From Apricaphanius iberus (lineage: Eukaryota > Chordata > Actinopteri > Cyprinodontiformes > Aphaniidae), in the NCBI GenBank assembly GCA_028564705.1, contig JAPXFQ010001355.1, forward strand, positions 868,001 to 932,000: 64,000 nucleotides of DNA, given 5' to 3'. The notes under the pieces are model-generated. The model worked only from the letters and a program-made list of their open reading frames with translations, had not been told where the DNA came from and did not search any database. The position numbers were made by a program, and so were the translations under genes. How positions within the stretch are numbered: position 1 is the stretch's first letter; each line of letters starts with the position of its first letter. Of the stretch, positions 22,144 to 35,020 are shown in pieces.

Positions 22144-23708
22144 AGTAGCATGTCACCACCTTGCTTCCTTTTTCCATATTTAACCTCTTAAGCTTGAGGC
22201 TATTTTTTCCAAATTTGCCATACCTACACTCTGGAAGGCTTTTTACAGCTTGTAAAAGGTCTAAAATCAAAATTATCGAGAAAATCCTTGTGGGCATGAA
22301 TAATTGAGGTTGAAATACAGAAAATATGAATATGAATTCCGCCTGAAAAAAAAAACAAAATACATCAGCACCTTTTTTAATTGTAAAGAAGCAAATAAAC
22401 AATAAATAGTAATTAGTTACTCTTACTGAGTTTAGACCAACTGTTAATTTCTGTAATAACAAATAATTGAAACTTGAAATTTAAACGTTACTCTAGGAGG
22501 TGTGCCATAAAATGTGGGCACTGAAGGTTCAGTGCTCTGTACATAGTGGTCCCAAGTGGTTAAACAATTAAAAGCTGAATTAATCTAAAAAATAGCTAAT
22601 GCTGTCCTGCTGTTGGAGTCACTTGAAGCATAAAACAGGCTGAGTTGAATAAATCAGTGCAGAGTGTTTGTGTATTGTAAAATGAGACAAAAATTCTTTA
22701 CTATCAACTCACTACTTTATCTGCATGAACTCTATTGGACTGATGTCTCTATGCTATGTATGTTGTGAATTTAAGGTGAAATACTTAGTCCGTTGAATTT
22801 TTCAAAATGTCCAACAGGTAAATCTGTGGCAACCTGTAGACCACATTACATAAGTATAATATGTATTTTATTATGGTTATTCTGGAGTGTTATTCATTTA
22901 AAGCTGTGTTCCTTTGAATGATATTGAAATTCAGCACATAATGGTGTGGATACTTTTTTCTTTTTGTCAATAAAACTGTCAACTTTGCAAACATGTATTG
23001 ATGAGCTTTGATATTTAGATCTCTCTTCATATAAATAAATAAAAGCCACCATTTTGAACAACATTCACCCTAATTCAATAATTAGGAAGAAGCCATAAAA
23101 ATGAACCTAGGAGAGATCAGTATTATTATTGTATTAAGAACAGCAACAAACCTGGTTTGTACTTTTTAAAACAAGCCTATTGAGCACACCTGAAAAGATA
23201 ATACATTTTGTAGATGTAGATATCACACGTTTTACATGAGATTTTAAAATATGTAAGATTTTTGTTTAGTCTCAATTTAAGACAATGCTTTGTTCTTTTA
23301 AGCTCTGCCTGAGAATCGGTAGTGCTGGTACCAACAAGACTCAACATGCCTGGTTAGAAAATAAAACATTTTAGCCTTACAGAAAACTCATTGGTCGCTA
23401 TATTCATCTTCTTCTTGCACAATAAAGCCACTTATCTTCCTGCTATAGTGCCCCCTGGAGGACGTTATCCAGTAAAAATCTATAAATCCACTGCACTGTT
23501 TTATAGGACAGAGGGTCCAAAGGTTATGTAAAAAGTAGCAGCTTATAGTCTGGAATGCACAGTATGCTGTATGTGCTTTAGAAAATAATTGTTCGATGTA
23601 CCTAGTTATTTGCTGCAGTTATTTGCCACCCCTTTGTGTATTTCTTAAAGGAATCTTAAACTTGCAGTCATTTTACTTTAATAGAATTCAGAACTGAATT
23701 TACACAAA

Positions 23709-23765
23709 GTAGGTAGGTAGGTAAGTAGGTAGGTAAGTAAGTAAGTCGGTCGGTCGGTAGGTAGG
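23709..23765. repeat. GTAG/GTAA/GTCG tetranucleotide repeat
   Basis: About 14 units of GTAG drifting to GTAA and GTCG. Confidence 0.95.
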
Positions 23766-24972
23766 CAATTTGCGCCTATTGTGTTATGCTGAATTCATTT
23801 GATCAGGAATAACAGAAAGTTCATCAAAAGTACAGAGTGCATATAAGCAAACACAATTGTGTGCCTCTACACGGCCTACTGTAATTAGGCTTTAGGTGAG
23901 GAGACAGAAAAGAACCCATCAATTCTTACAATGTGCTCATCAGCCTTCTGCTGTCTCGACATAAAGCTTTCAGCTATTCAATCATCAACACATAAGCAAA
24001 AACTAAGGATACACATGCTGTCTTTGGCAAAACTGCTCTAAATACGCACTTAGATTATTGAAAAAAACTAATTCTGCGTTTAATACTGCATGTCAGAAAC
24101 AAATAGAAGCATATTTTAGCTATGTTTACAAGTTAATTATAACAACACAAGTGTTAAAACAAGAGTATATCAATTTACCTGCCATGCGCTTTTTCACTCA
24201 GCATCACATCCAATTAGAGAAGTAATTTTCAGCTTGTAATCTGGGATTTGCACATAGACTTTTTAAGGATGTATCGACTCTCCTCCAAGCGTACTTAGTT
24301 CAGTCATGCTATTAAATTTGCCGAGTGGAACTAACTGGAAGGGTCTCTGTAGGTCAGAGTGAGTCTAATCTGAAGCCATTTCCACAAGAGGAAGGACACT
24401 GGGAGACAGGAAGCAATTGAAATCAGTTCTGACCAGCTTGTCCCTTTAAATGCTGTTCCAGGAAATCTCCAGATGTGTTGCTCTTGACAGGCTTTAATTT
24501 AATGTCAAAATATCCACCTGGACAAATGCCTCTTAAGGAATTCTAAATATAATGGCTGTCTTTAAAATCTGTTGTTAAGCATTAAGCTGTTGGGGACTTT
24601 AGGGGGAACTTCAAGTGTTGAACACAATGGAAGTATCCATGTTTAGTTCTTGCTTGAGGAAATATGAAGAGCTAAAGCACAATATATATGCATTTGTAGT
24701 GTTGATGTTAAAGGGATTACAACTGAACTTTGAGTTTCAGCAGAAGGTTAAGGAATCTACCTTTGGTCACTTCGCAGCGGTTTGCTACCTTCATTCTAGG
24801 TACGTTTCATGAGTCTCAAAATCTCGACCTGATCATGTATGATTATTTTATGCGGTTAGGATTTTTACTATTTATTCTGTGATTTGGCCAACATGTTATA
24901 ACAAGGCAGAGATTCAAGGAGAAGCTACCTTGGAAGAGCACAAGAAGACCAGGGCAAAGCAGTGCGGTGACC

Positions 24973-25335
24973 ATCCATCCATCCATTTTCTGAACCACTT
25001 AGTCCTCCAGGGGTCGTGGCGGGGGGCAGGTGCCTATCTCCAGCTGTCAATGGGCGAGAAGCGGGGTACACCCTGGACAGGTCGCCAGTCCATCACAGGC
25101 CACATAGAGACAGAGAACGAACAACCATGCACGCACACACCCACACCTAAGGACAATTTAGAGTGACCAATTAACCTAACAGTCATGTTTTTGGACTGTG
25201 GGAGGAAGCCAGAGTACCCGGAGGGAACCCACGCATGCACGAGGAGAACATGCAAACTCCATGCAGAAAGGCATGAACCCACAACCTTCTTTCTGCAAGG
25301 CAACAGTGTTAACCACTGCGCCACCGTGCAGCCCC
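24973..25335 (-). repeat. tRNA-derived SINE, near full length
   Basis: Read on the minus strand: a tRNA-like head (GTGGCGCAGTGGTTAACACT, TTGTGGGTTCATGCC), a body with CTCCGGGTACTCTGGCTTCC and TAAATTGTCCTTAGG, a 3' part GACTGGCGACCTGTCC, and a (GGAT)n tail (plus strand CCATCCATCCATCCATTTTC). It is the fullest copy of this family in the window. Confidence 0.8.
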
Positions 25336-26966
25336 GACTTCTAACTGAATGTACATTTATGCTGATGATAGACAAATATTTTCTGTGGGCCACGTAAATA
25401 CATCTGTTGTTAAACTTCATTGATTGTTTGACAAAAAAAAGCAAAAAGCAACAGTTACTTCATTTTATACAGAGAGGCTTCTATCCAAGCTTTTGCTAAT
25501 CTTTCCACTAGCTCCACTAATCTCGCCACAAAAATGTCCATATTAATAGTGTCATTCAAAGTTTTAAAAATAGAAATCCATAATTTTCTTTTGAATATCA
25601 ATAGAATATTGTAAGGTTAAATATTGCACTATATTGGCATATCGATATTTTTTACATCCCTTGTGCAATCCTTACAGAAGAAAGTATGTAGTCTACTGCA
25701 TTGATGTTGCTGCTTGTTTTCATACCACCAAATACAGAATTGTATTCAGAATGCCATGTTCTTTGAGAATTTGACCCTTATTGTCCTAATAATTTACAGT
25801 AACCTATCACCTCAATTTAATTTTAATGGGTCAGAAAGGTAAGAAACTGCAAAATTTTTATGTGTTTCACAGTTATATTATATCACACGCTCTCTACAAT
25901 TATATCCACACATTTTGTTTATTTTGGTATCTGAAATTTATTTTTCAGTGGCATGGTGAAATACAAAAAGCCATAAAAATAGTAAACATTCATATAATAT
26001 ACGTTTTTATATTAGTAATTCATTTTACATATATTTTTACATTCTTTTTGGGGAAAAATGCCCCAAAAAATGTGAAGAGCCACTTTGGGAGTCAGTAGAG
26101 TTGGTTTATTTTAGAAAGCCGATCCGTATAAGAACCGGCTCTCCTGTCACCCGTAAGCTGTATATATTTCAACAAGGTTAACCATATGATTTCTTTTTTC
26201 TTTTTTGGGGGGGGGATTACCCTTGTACTTTGGTATGTATCAGGCTAAAACTAAGAATATTACATTTACAACAGCATTAACCTATTGTTTGTGCAATATT
26301 TTTGGATGTTTCACATTGCATTAGCTGAAAAATAACTACAAATTAACACCAAGATACATTTTACCATATAGGTGACATTTCACACATGTACAGTATGTAT
26401 GAATATTTTAGTGGGGTTAAAGAATCGTTTTGCAGATCAGTCCGTGCCTCCTTTGCCACAGTATCAGGGTCATAATTCACTGTTAGAGGGACGCATATCA
26501 TTATATTCAAACAGCAGCTCTGTAAAGCTCAGCTATTCTTCAGATGTGTGCGTTTGTGCTTTACATCAAAGCCACAGAAGACTATTAATAGGACCGCTAA
26601 TGGACTCTAATGGTAAAAAGTCGCATCAGCACTCAGGTTTTTGACGGTGTGGTGAATTTATAATGGAAGGAAGTGATAACAAAACTTAAGTACTTTCTAA
26701 CTCTACTTTAATTGTGGTTGCAATATAAAGTTTTATTTTAACATGGGGAATAACAACACTGTGATTCACGATATGACTCAGGTGGGTGCTAAACTGACAC
26801 GCTGGAAATCCTAATGTGGTGGGCTTCTGCTTTACCAGCTCAGCTTATCTTACACTGACTCATCTAAATGCAGAAGAGTCTTTATGACCAGAGACAGCTG
26901 CAGTTGAGAAACTTTTCAGATCATCATCGTAACGACTGGGTTTTCTTCCTCACCCCTCATCCATAG

Positions 26967-27148
26967 GCAACGCCATCCAGGCCTTTGGGAATGGAACAGA
27001 CATCGGGATGTGGCCGCCAATATCCCCCGTCCAGACCACCACCTCCATCACAACGCCCTACCAAAGAAACCGTGACCGCAGTCCAAATACCCTAGACAAC
27101 AACATCAATGCTGACTCCAGCCTCTACCACTTCTGTGGCAACTTACAG
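26967..27148 (+). CDS. gfra1: GFRA1 exon (NAIQAFGNGTD and C-terminal linker)
   Basis: The acceptor is CATCCATAG; the exon completes an Arg codon and encodes NAIQAFGNGTD, the hallmark that closes domain 3 in GFRA1 and GFRA2. After that the sequence becomes low-complexity and Ser/Thr/Pro/Asn rich (PVQTTTSITTPYQ, then a stretch ending HFCGNLQ), matching the poorly conserved stalk between domain 3 and the membrane anchor. NGT is an N-glycosylation sequon in the place where mammals have NGS. The exon is 182 nt (2 + 60 codons) and ends in phase 0 at a GTGAGA donor. The 16.7-kb intron before it is filled mostly with repeats. Confidence 0.93.
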
Positions 27149-27957
27149 GTGAGACAAACAGGTTGGAGTGTGGGAAAAACAACCTGTAACCAAACTCTGA
27201 TTCTTTGAGGTCCACATTTGATTTGGTAAATGTGGTCAACTTTTTGTACAAAAAAACCCCCAAAAACCAAAAAACAATTTACCTGTGGCTCAATCCCACT
27301 CGGCTCCACCGCCCGAACACAAACAACCAATAGAATTATGGTACATAAACGATGCGCCTGGGCCACTTGCAAAAGCAAAACATGGTATCCCAAGAGGATA
27401 AGTAATGGAGTTTATTTTGTCCCGCTTCTAAAACTGAAACAAAGCATGGACAAGTGTCTCTGTTGGATGAAGCTTTGTGGCAGACCACACAGTGAACTCA
27501 ACTTGACAGCTATATACAAGACAATGGTTTTATATTGTGTTAGCAATCCGTTCACACAAGTTAATATCAATCACAAAAGGTTTAGCGGTGATAAGGAGAA
27601 AACAAAAATCCTTTATCGTACCTAAAAGGGGAAATTCAGCTATAGCAGCAGCTAAGTGGGAGATGACAAAAAAAGAGTAGGATCACACAGAGCAATATCA
27701 AACAGAATTCAGAATAATATATGTACATTAAGAACACAATTACAAAAAAATCAAAGAATTGTGCAGTTCAGCCGAAGAAAACGATTTTAAAACAGTAAAA
27801 TCACAGAATGTGCATGTGTAGTTGTGCATTAAAAGGTAAAAAAGTAAACGGGTCATTTACAAGAAGTTAACAGAATACAAACTGAGGAAAAAAACACGTG
27901 TTCAATTAACAGCATGAAAATTTTTAATTTCCTAAGTCAAACAGTGCAAATTACAGA

Positions 27958-28094
<137 letters not shown>

Positions 28095-28587
28095 CTTCAG
28101 TAGACAATCCAGTTTGTCTTTTTATTATCTTCTTACACTGCTTTGACTTTAATTTACATATATACCATATCAGACTCTGTTGTTTTTATCCTTTGGTTAA
28201 ACTTTTACATAACACATGACATTACTGGTGTTATTTAGCCACTTTGCTCTGAATGATCAAAAGGTGGATTCATCTGTTTTCCTTATTTTACTAACTTTTT
28301 GAATTCTTTTAAAAAAAATCATGAATGGATTTCCTTAAAAAAACATCAGTTCTGTTTGGTTTATGAAAAAATTCATTGTGCAACCATAGACTGAGCAGGT
28401 GGACTCATTTATAGTGACTCGCCTGCACGCACAAACATAAACCAGGGCTCTCAGTGACACGCGCAACACTGTCCGTACTGATAATGAGCTTTGGTGGTGC
28501 AGTGATGCGTTAGTGCTGTCAGGACTGCTCTGATAGCATGCCAACTACAAGTTAGAGAGCGCTGCTGTGTTTGAATGCTTCTTCAGG

Positions 28588-28623
28588 GTGTGTGTGTGTG
28601 CGTGTGTGTGTGTGTGTGTGTGT
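28588..28623. repeat. (GT)n microsatellite
   Basis: About 18 GT units with one CG interruption. Confidence 0.97.
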
Positions 28624-28755
28624 TTTGGTTGTTTTTTTTCTCCGTACATAGGCGAACATCAAGAAAAACTATGCTGTCAGAGCTGACGGACTCTAGGGAA
28701 AGACGTGTCAGAAGGAGTTCTGTTGATCTCTCCTCCTTTCACAGTCCCACCAACA

Positions 28756-28756
28756 C

Positions 28757-28789
<33 letters not shown>

Positions 28790-28796
28790 ACATACG
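28756..28796. repeat. (CA)n microsatellite
   Basis: About 15 CA units running into TACACACATACG. It is complementary in strand to the GT tract 130 bp upstream. Confidence 0.97.
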
Positions 28797-29184
28797 TACG
28801 GCATTAACTAATTAGAGAATCTAAAAGCCAACAAGTGCCAGCCAGTTTCCCAAGGTGTGCTTACTTTCTGCATTTTGAGACCCAAAAATATATTTCTATA
28901 TAGGACTGAAGCTAAGAGATTTTTAAACGATGAGTCCACTAAAGAGCTTATTCTGCCAACTCAAACTCATAAATATCAGTTTTAAAAAACATAAAAAACA
29001 ACTGGGAGAAGAGAAGCACCCCTTTAAGATGGAAAACAGGTTATCGACATCATTCCTGGTTAGGAATTTCAAATTAACCAGATTTTTTTTGTGGTCACCA
29101 AACTGACAACTGTGTAGATCCAGCTTAATATAAAGTCTCCATTGTTAGTTTGTATATTTTTTGTATTGTTGAAGTGCTAAAAAG

Positions 29185-29198
29185 CCCCCCCCCCCCCC
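29185..29198. repeat. Poly(C) run of 14
   Basis: A homopolymer C tract in the intron, liable to length variation. Confidence 0.95.
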
Positions 29199-30515
29199 AT
29201 TATTTCAATGTGGTTTCATGAACAATGCATTTTATTTTGAGTTAACAGGAAGTATTCCAGATAAATATGTGTACCTCATGCTAATGTGACTTTTCAGAGT
29301 CAGAATTAAGCAGATCTGGAGCATACAAATATGATGCATGTGTTGTATATGTATTTTCATCCACTGACCTTTAAAACTTTGTTTTCCACTGAGCAGGGCG
29401 GTTGTGTATTATAAGATATTTTGAATACAGGGAAACTTATTATTTACCAGAACATCTCATTTTTAGGACTTATTCTTAAACAAAGTTGTGGTTTGTTGAA
29501 TTCAGTCTTATACTCACGTGGATTGAAATAATTATATAAAATCTTGGCTATAGGACATTTTATTATCTTAGATAATAATTATAAAAAGTACAGATAAAAA
29601 GCAGAGTTCAAATAAATGTTGTATAACTCCCCCATTATCCTGCATAAAAAACTAAAACAGATTAACAGTCATCACTTGAGAATTTTATAAATATCGTATA
29701 AATATTCAGTTACTAAAACCCAAATTTAAAATGATGAAATCACCACAAAATTTAAGAGACCAAGCCAAATTACAGATCTACTGCAAATATTTAACACTGA
29801 AGAACTTCACAAATAACAGAAAAAAAACAGTACCTATGTGTAATTAACAATTTATTGTTTATGGCTTTTATTGTTGTTAATCCTGTTTTTCGGTTTTTCA
29901 TGAATATTCTTTCATATTGAGATGGTAAATAAGGAAATCATTATTGCCTGTTTCATTTTTGTTTTGTTGGCTCTTTGCTCCTCATTCAGATTTTCCTCTC
30001 ACATCGTATTTGAGTTTGTAACTTTAATTCCAGTGCAATTTAGTTTTCTGCAATATATATATGTGTGTGTGTATGTATATAATGTGTTCTGTTGTGGAAT
30101 TAATGATTTTTGGGAAAATAAAAGGTCTAAATTAGTGTTTGCTAAACAATTTTTTCAAATTGGTAAAGTACCATTGTGAGAATATTCTGATATTTTTAGG
30201 CCTGATTAAATGGCCCCTGATCCAGTAATAAGGTTGGTTGTGTTTTGTTTAAGGAGGTCAGGCTTATGCTCATGTACATTGAGGCAAAACATTTATTTCG
30301 TAGCCACCGAATGTGCAATTTTTCCCAGTTAAAAGGATGAGGTCTGTAATTTTCATCATAGCTGTAACAGAACGACAATGTAATCACATCAGATGATTTC
30401 TAACAAATGTATTTGTATATTGGTGCAGAAAATAAGTAATTGGTCGATGACAAAAGTTTGCCTCAGTACTTTTTAATGTAACCTTGGCTAGCAATGATAA
30501 GGTCAAATGTTTCCT

Positions 30516-30900
30516 TTAGGTTTTCACCGGGTTTGCACAAACTGTAGTTGGTATTTTGGTCCATTTTTCCAGGTAGATCTTTTCTAGAGCTGTGATGTTT
30601 TGGGGCTGTTGCTGGGTAAAACAGTGTTTTAACTCCTTCCACAGATTCTCTATTGGATTGAGGTCTGGAGACTGGCTAAGGCACTCCAGATTCATGAAAT
30701 GCTTTTCACGTAGCCACTTCTTTGTTTCCCGGGCTGGTAGGTGTTTGGGATCATTGCCACAATGGAAAATCTGGTTATGTTTAATCCTAAATGCTCTCAC
30801 TAATGGAAGGAAGAATTTTTTCCAAAATCTCACAAAACATTGCCCCATTCATCCTTTCCTCAATGCTGATCAGTCGTCCTGTTTCCTTTGCAGAATAGCA
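30516..30900 (-). pseudogene. Tc1 transposase, C-terminal catalytic part (broken)
   Basis: Reads SQSPDLNPIENLWKELKHC, preceded by a GNDPKHLPARETKKWL block and followed by NITALEKIYLEKW. DLNPIENLW carries the third acidic residue (Glu) of the catalytic triad, and the HxDNDPKHT block appears here with Gly replacing the first Asp. Upstream fragments in other frames (RLISIEERMNGAMF) show frameshifts. The remainder of the catalytic domain is scrambled toward 31060. Confidence 0.85.
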
Positions 30901-31074
30901 GCCTCAAAGTATATTGTTTTAGCATCTATTTCAATGAGTATAATGTTTTCAAATCCTGGTCTGTGTCATGCAGATGGACTCTGGCACACCTTGGATCGCC
31001 CCAGACATGTGCTGGGTTAAGCAGGGGGACCTTTCAAGCGCTTAATGATGCATGACGAATTGGTGTGTTACTAT

Positions 31075-32455
31075 CAATCAGTCAATCAATCAATCAAACT
31101 TTATTTATAAAGAGCTTTTCAAACAGAGTTTCTCAAAGTGCTTTACAGATTTAAAATGACCCCAAAATCCCCCAACCCCCCATACAAAAACCAAAAATAA
31201 AATCATCATCGCAACTACACCTCCCTCCCAACCCAACCCATCAGCCATACAAAATTCAAATTCAAAAGGATTTTCTGTAGCGGTCTGTGTTGCAGCGAAA
31301 CTGAAGAAGTCTCAGACTGTAGATACTCTGTTGCTGTAGGATAGGCTTATGAAGAGGATGCTCAGGGTTGTCCATAATCTTTTTAATTTTATGAAGAATC
31401 CTTCTTTGCATCATTATCTCCAGTTGTTCCACAGGTGACCCCAGAGCAGAACCAGCCTTCTTTATCAGGTGGTTGAGCCGTTTTAAGTCCCTGGCTCTGA
31501 TGCTGCTACCCCAATAGATGATGGACGAAGAGATGACACTCTCCACCACAGACTTGTAGAAGATTTGCAGCATCTTCCTGCAAACCTTGAAGGACCTCAG
31601 CTTTCTCAAAAAGTACAGTCTGATCTGTCCCTTTTTGTAGACTGCTTCACTGTTGATTCTCCAGTCCAGTCTGTTGTCTAAGTGAACTCCGAGGTATCTG
31701 TACTCCTCAACCACTTCCACTTCTTCTCCCTTGATAGAGACAGTCTTTGACGTATCCCTGTTTCTTCTGAAATCTACAATCATCTCCTTTGTTTTAGTCA
31801 CATTCAAGGTAAGATCATTGTTTCCACACCATGCCACAAAGTGGTCCAACAACTCTCTGTATTGAGCTTCTTCTCCATCTCTGATAGACCTGATAATTCT
31901 AAAGTCGTCTGAGTATTTCTGCAGATGACATGTCTCTGTCTTATACTGGAAGTCTGAGGTGTACAGAGTGAAACGGAATGGTGGGAGTACAGTCCCTTGT
32001 GGTGCTCCTGTGCACCTGACCAGCTGGTTTGATACACAATCCTTCAGTCTCACAAATTGTGGTCTGTTTGTCAAATAGTCATTGATCCAGGTGATTGTTG
32101 AGGCCTTCACCTGTGTCTTCAGGAGTTCCTGACAAAGCAAATCAGGCTTAATTTTGTTAAATGCACTTGAGAAATCATAGCACATGATTCTAACAGTGCT
32201 GCCGTCTTTGTCCAGATGACAGTGAGTTGGTTGAAGCAGGTTGATGATGGCATCTTCAACGCCAACTCCATGGCGATAAGCAAACTGCAGGGGGTCCTGA
32301 TAGGTTTTAGTTTGCTTAGTCAGGTGGGGCAACAGGAGTCTCTCCAGGACCTTCATGATGTTGGATGTCAGGGCAACAGGTCTATATTCATTGATGACTG
32401 ATGGGTGAGTTTTCTTTGGAACTGGAACAAGGCAGGACGTCTTTCACAACACTGG
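31075..32455 (-). mobile_element. 5'-truncated LINE (CR1/L2/Rex1 group) inserted in the Tc1 element
   Basis: On the minus strand the 3' end is TTTATAAATAAAGTTTGATT followed by a GATT tail (plus strand CAATCAATCAATCAAACTTT). The reverse-transcriptase frame covers most of it. The 5' edge near 32455 sits just inside a frameshifted [20 protein letters not shown] block, so the copy is truncated as LINEs often are. Orientation is the same as that of the host Tc1 element. Confidence 0.85.
31262..32356 (-). CDS. LINE ORF2 reverse transcriptase, C-terminal 364 residues
   Basis: An uninterrupted 364-codon frame with non-LTR reverse-transcriptase blocks in order: DPLQFAYRHGVGVEDAI (residues ~21-37), MCYDFSSAFNKI (~58-69, catalytic Asp), CTGAPQGTVLPPF (~114-126), YSDDF (~148-152, the YxDD catalytic pair), LTLNVTKTKEMIVDFRR (~181-197) and YLGVHL (~221-226). 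Downstream is the usual thumb/C-terminal segment with SSSIIYWGSSIRARDLKRL. Matching sequence continues upstream (RPVALTSNIMKVLE) before a stop, so the ATG at 32356 is not a natural start. It is one of the least decayed transposon frames in the window, but without endonuclease and ORF1 it cannot move alone. Confidence 0.88.
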   Translation of the reverse strand: MKVLERLLLPHLTKQTKTYQDPLQFAYRHGVGVEDAIINLLQPTHCHLDKDGSTVRIMCYDFSSAFNKIKPDLLCQELLKTQVKASTITWINDYLTNRPQFVRLKDCVSNQLVRCTGAPQGTVLPPFRFTLYTSDFQYKTETCHLQKYSDDFRIIRSIRDGEEAQYRELLDHFVAWCGNNDLTLNVTKTKEMIVDFRRNRDTSKTVSIKGEEVEVVEEYRYLGVHLDNRLDWRINSEAVYKKGQIRLYFLRKLRSFKVCRKMLQIFYKSVVESVISSSIIYWGSSIRARDLKRLNHLIKKAGSALGSPVEQLEIMMQRRILHKIKKIMDNPEHPLHKPILQQQSIYSLRLLQFRCNTDRYRKSF

Positions 32456-32509
32456 AACCACACACATAAATACACAATGAATAAACACACACACACACTA
32501 ATATACTAA

Positions 32510-32760
32510 TATTAACCGTTGTTACTGTGGTCCCAGCTTTCTTCCAGTCATTGACCATTTCCCTTTGTGTAATTCTGGACTCTTTCCTCACTATTCTCAA
32601 GATCATGCATGCCCCACAAGTAGATATGCAGCATGGAGCACCAGGTAAAGGGACAGTCAGTGATGTTATTATGTATTTACTCCATTTCCTAATTATTGCT
32701 CCAACAGTTAACCTTTTCTCACCTAGCTGCTTGTCTGTCGTAGATGTGCTCATCCCAGTT
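32510..32760 (-). pseudogene. Tc1 transposase, N-terminal DNA-binding part (broken)
   Basis: On the minus strand: [29 protein letters not shown] and [14 protein letters not shown]. These correspond to the paired-like helix-turn-helix and the GRP-like linker (here PLPGAP) of Tc1 transposases. It is separated from the catalytic part by the LINE. Confidence 0.8.
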
Positions 32761-34971
32761 TTGTGCAGGTGTTCAATCTTGTCCCTCCTGTCCTTAGACA
32801 GCTCTCTGGTCTTGGCAGGTGGAGGCTGGAGTCTGACTGTTTTAAGGTGTGGACAAGTGACAAGAGTTCAAATAGGTGCCATTAATACAGTTAACAAATG
32901 TAAGATAAATAAGCTCTTAAAGAAGAAGTAACAGGTCTTATTTTCAGCACCATTATACAAATAAATTCTTTCAATATCATACAATGTGATTTCCTGGATT
33001 TATTATTTCTACATTCTGTCTCTTACAGTTAAAGTGTACCTATGATGAAAATGACAAACCTCTCTCATCTTTTTAAGTGGAACAACTTGCAAAAATCGAT
33101 GTCTGACAAAAAAATTTGCCCCACTATACTTAAAGAAAATAAATAAAGAAAATGTCACCAATCAGAGTCTTAACACCATACTTCACTAGATACAGGTTAT
33201 CCGGGAGCTCTTGTGCCTTGAAACCAATGTGATCTTGCAGCCACACAGCTAAAATATTAGATATTGATATCAAGTCTGGCCTTTATGCATCCCATTAAGT
33301 GTGCTTCACGTGTATTTGTTTTTAAGGGCAAATTTAATTTGTTCTGCTTTAAATTCAATCGGAAGACTAACCTTAAACCAAAGCCGATGTCTTCACAGCA
33401 GTGCTGTTTCTTCCAGGCCAATTATTTTCCTTTGCTAATTTCTTGCAGCCAAGCTCAAACTAGTTTCCTCTGTGCAGTTTTTGTTGATGATTCATTAGGC
33501 AAATGATGCCTCATTTTATTTTACATATTTTGTTTCACACCAATAAAAAACCCGACAGGTTTGAACACATTTAAAAGCAACCAAACAATCGGTCATTAAA
33601 TGTGCAAAACTACACACCATGCTTTTTTGCAAATATAATGGTACAACCTCCTTTTTTAATTCTGCTGGTCGACTTATCTGCTAAATTTATATCTGTTTTT
33701 TCTGTATTGTTTACATGTACAATACACATGAAATCTAGAAACGTAGCACTGGTTCTTGCTTTTTATCATTCCTAATCACAAAAGCTTTTTGGTCAGCTGT
33801 GTTACATCAACAGCTACCTCAGCAATTTGATCTTGTTATTCATTACGGTGTTTATGCAAAATAATAAGCTATTCTTTTTTTTTCCCCTTCAGCTTGGAGA
33901 TTCAGTGTGAGCTAGCCATACAAAGTTGCTGAAACGATATAAAAAGTAATGAAATTATTATGACAAAAGTTGGGAAGAACATGCATGCCTCCCAAATATT
34001 TTATTGATTCTCTTGATTATCCATTCAGAACAGGAAGACTCATCTACATGAAAAGTTTAATTAAGATACCAAATAGATTACAAAATTAACTTGGGAAGAG
34101 GTTGCCAAATATCTTGAGACAGCAATTAATTAACCTAATTGGTCGCTTAAGTTCTTACCAATTGTTTAAGTAAGTTATTGTACCCTCAAAATGTTCTTTT
34201 ATGGGGAAAACAGGAAGTGAGTGAGGAGGAAAAATATTTAAAGTTGTACAAGTTATTCTCCACATACCACAACTCCTGCTCCATGTTCTGCTTCCATTCC
34301 CACAACCAACCATCTAAAGGAATTACTTCTTTGTCTGACGATTGCTCGCTCCATGATTTCCTTCCAGGCTTAGAACAGATGCAAGATACAGTGTGACCTT
34401 TGATGTAATGAAGCGGAGGAAACGGTGGTAGATGGTATGCCGTGATTCAAGTATAAGGAATGCTTTTCATTCCCTCCCAGAAAGCAATTAAAGTTCCACA
34501 TTTGTAATAACAAACAGTCCCATTTTTCATCTAAAGCTTGGAATAACACAGTTAGATCAGAGCACTGGGAAAATATAAGAAAGCAACATTTTTTCCACGT
34601 GAAGAAATTCTGCAGGTGCTTTTGATAGTAGATCTGGAACATTACGCTTGAGTATTGTACTGAATATTATATTATATAGGCCAAGAAGCCAAAGTTGATT
34701 TTAGTGACTGTAACTGACCAAAAAAAGCCCCCGAAAATCCATGTGGCCATTAAAAACTGCACAGTTTGAATTGCAATTATGTGAGGTTAAATGGAACACC
34801 AAAATAATCATGATTAAATAAATATAACATAATAAAATAAATATTTACATGAATATATAGTAGAAAAATATATAATGGACCGAGAAAACTCATAGAAAAT
34901 AAATGCATATACGATTCTAAGCACATTAGTATGCAATATTTTTCATTTCGTTTTAAAATATGCTTAGAGTA

Positions 34972-35020
34972 ACTTTGTTTGAAAAGCGCTTTATAAAAAA
35001 AGTTTGATTGATAAAATGTT
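34972..35020 (+). repeat. LINE 3' tail fragment
   Basis: TTTGAAAAGCGCTTTATAAA followed by AGTTTGATTGATAAAA matches the 3' end of the LINE at 31075, in the opposite orientation. Confidence 0.55.

Larger units (their letters stand above)
10233..26966 (+). other. GFRA1 intron (16.7 kb)
   Basis: GTAAGT donor to CCATAG acceptor. It contains several MITE-like elements (10699-10990, 15188-15790, 19274-19525, 21227-21732, 21748-22143), SINE fragments (14275-14398, 14690-14988, 24973-25335), a repeat shared with 48690 and 51508 (14520-14696), a LINE 3' fragment (15940-16126) and a tetranucleotide repeat (23709-23765). Nothing is recognised in 10990-14270, 16130-19270, 22150-23700, 23770-24970 and 25340-26966 apart from AT-rich intron sequence. 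Confidence 0.8.
30275..33128 (-). mobile_element. Tc1/mariner-like transposon, split by a LINE
   Basis: The left end (TACATTGAGGCAAAACATTT, then a block ending AATTTTCATCATAG at about 30275-30362) and the right end (CTATGATGAAAATGACAAAC, then CTTTTTAAGTGG and TTTGCCCCACTATA at about 33045-33128) are inverted copies, matching the TACAGTGGGGCAAA-type terminus of fish Tc1 elements. TA is present at both edges. Two transposase pieces lie inside on the minus strand. Without the LINE (31075 to about 32455) the length is ~1.47 kb, close to an ordinary Tc1 element. Confidence 0.88.
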
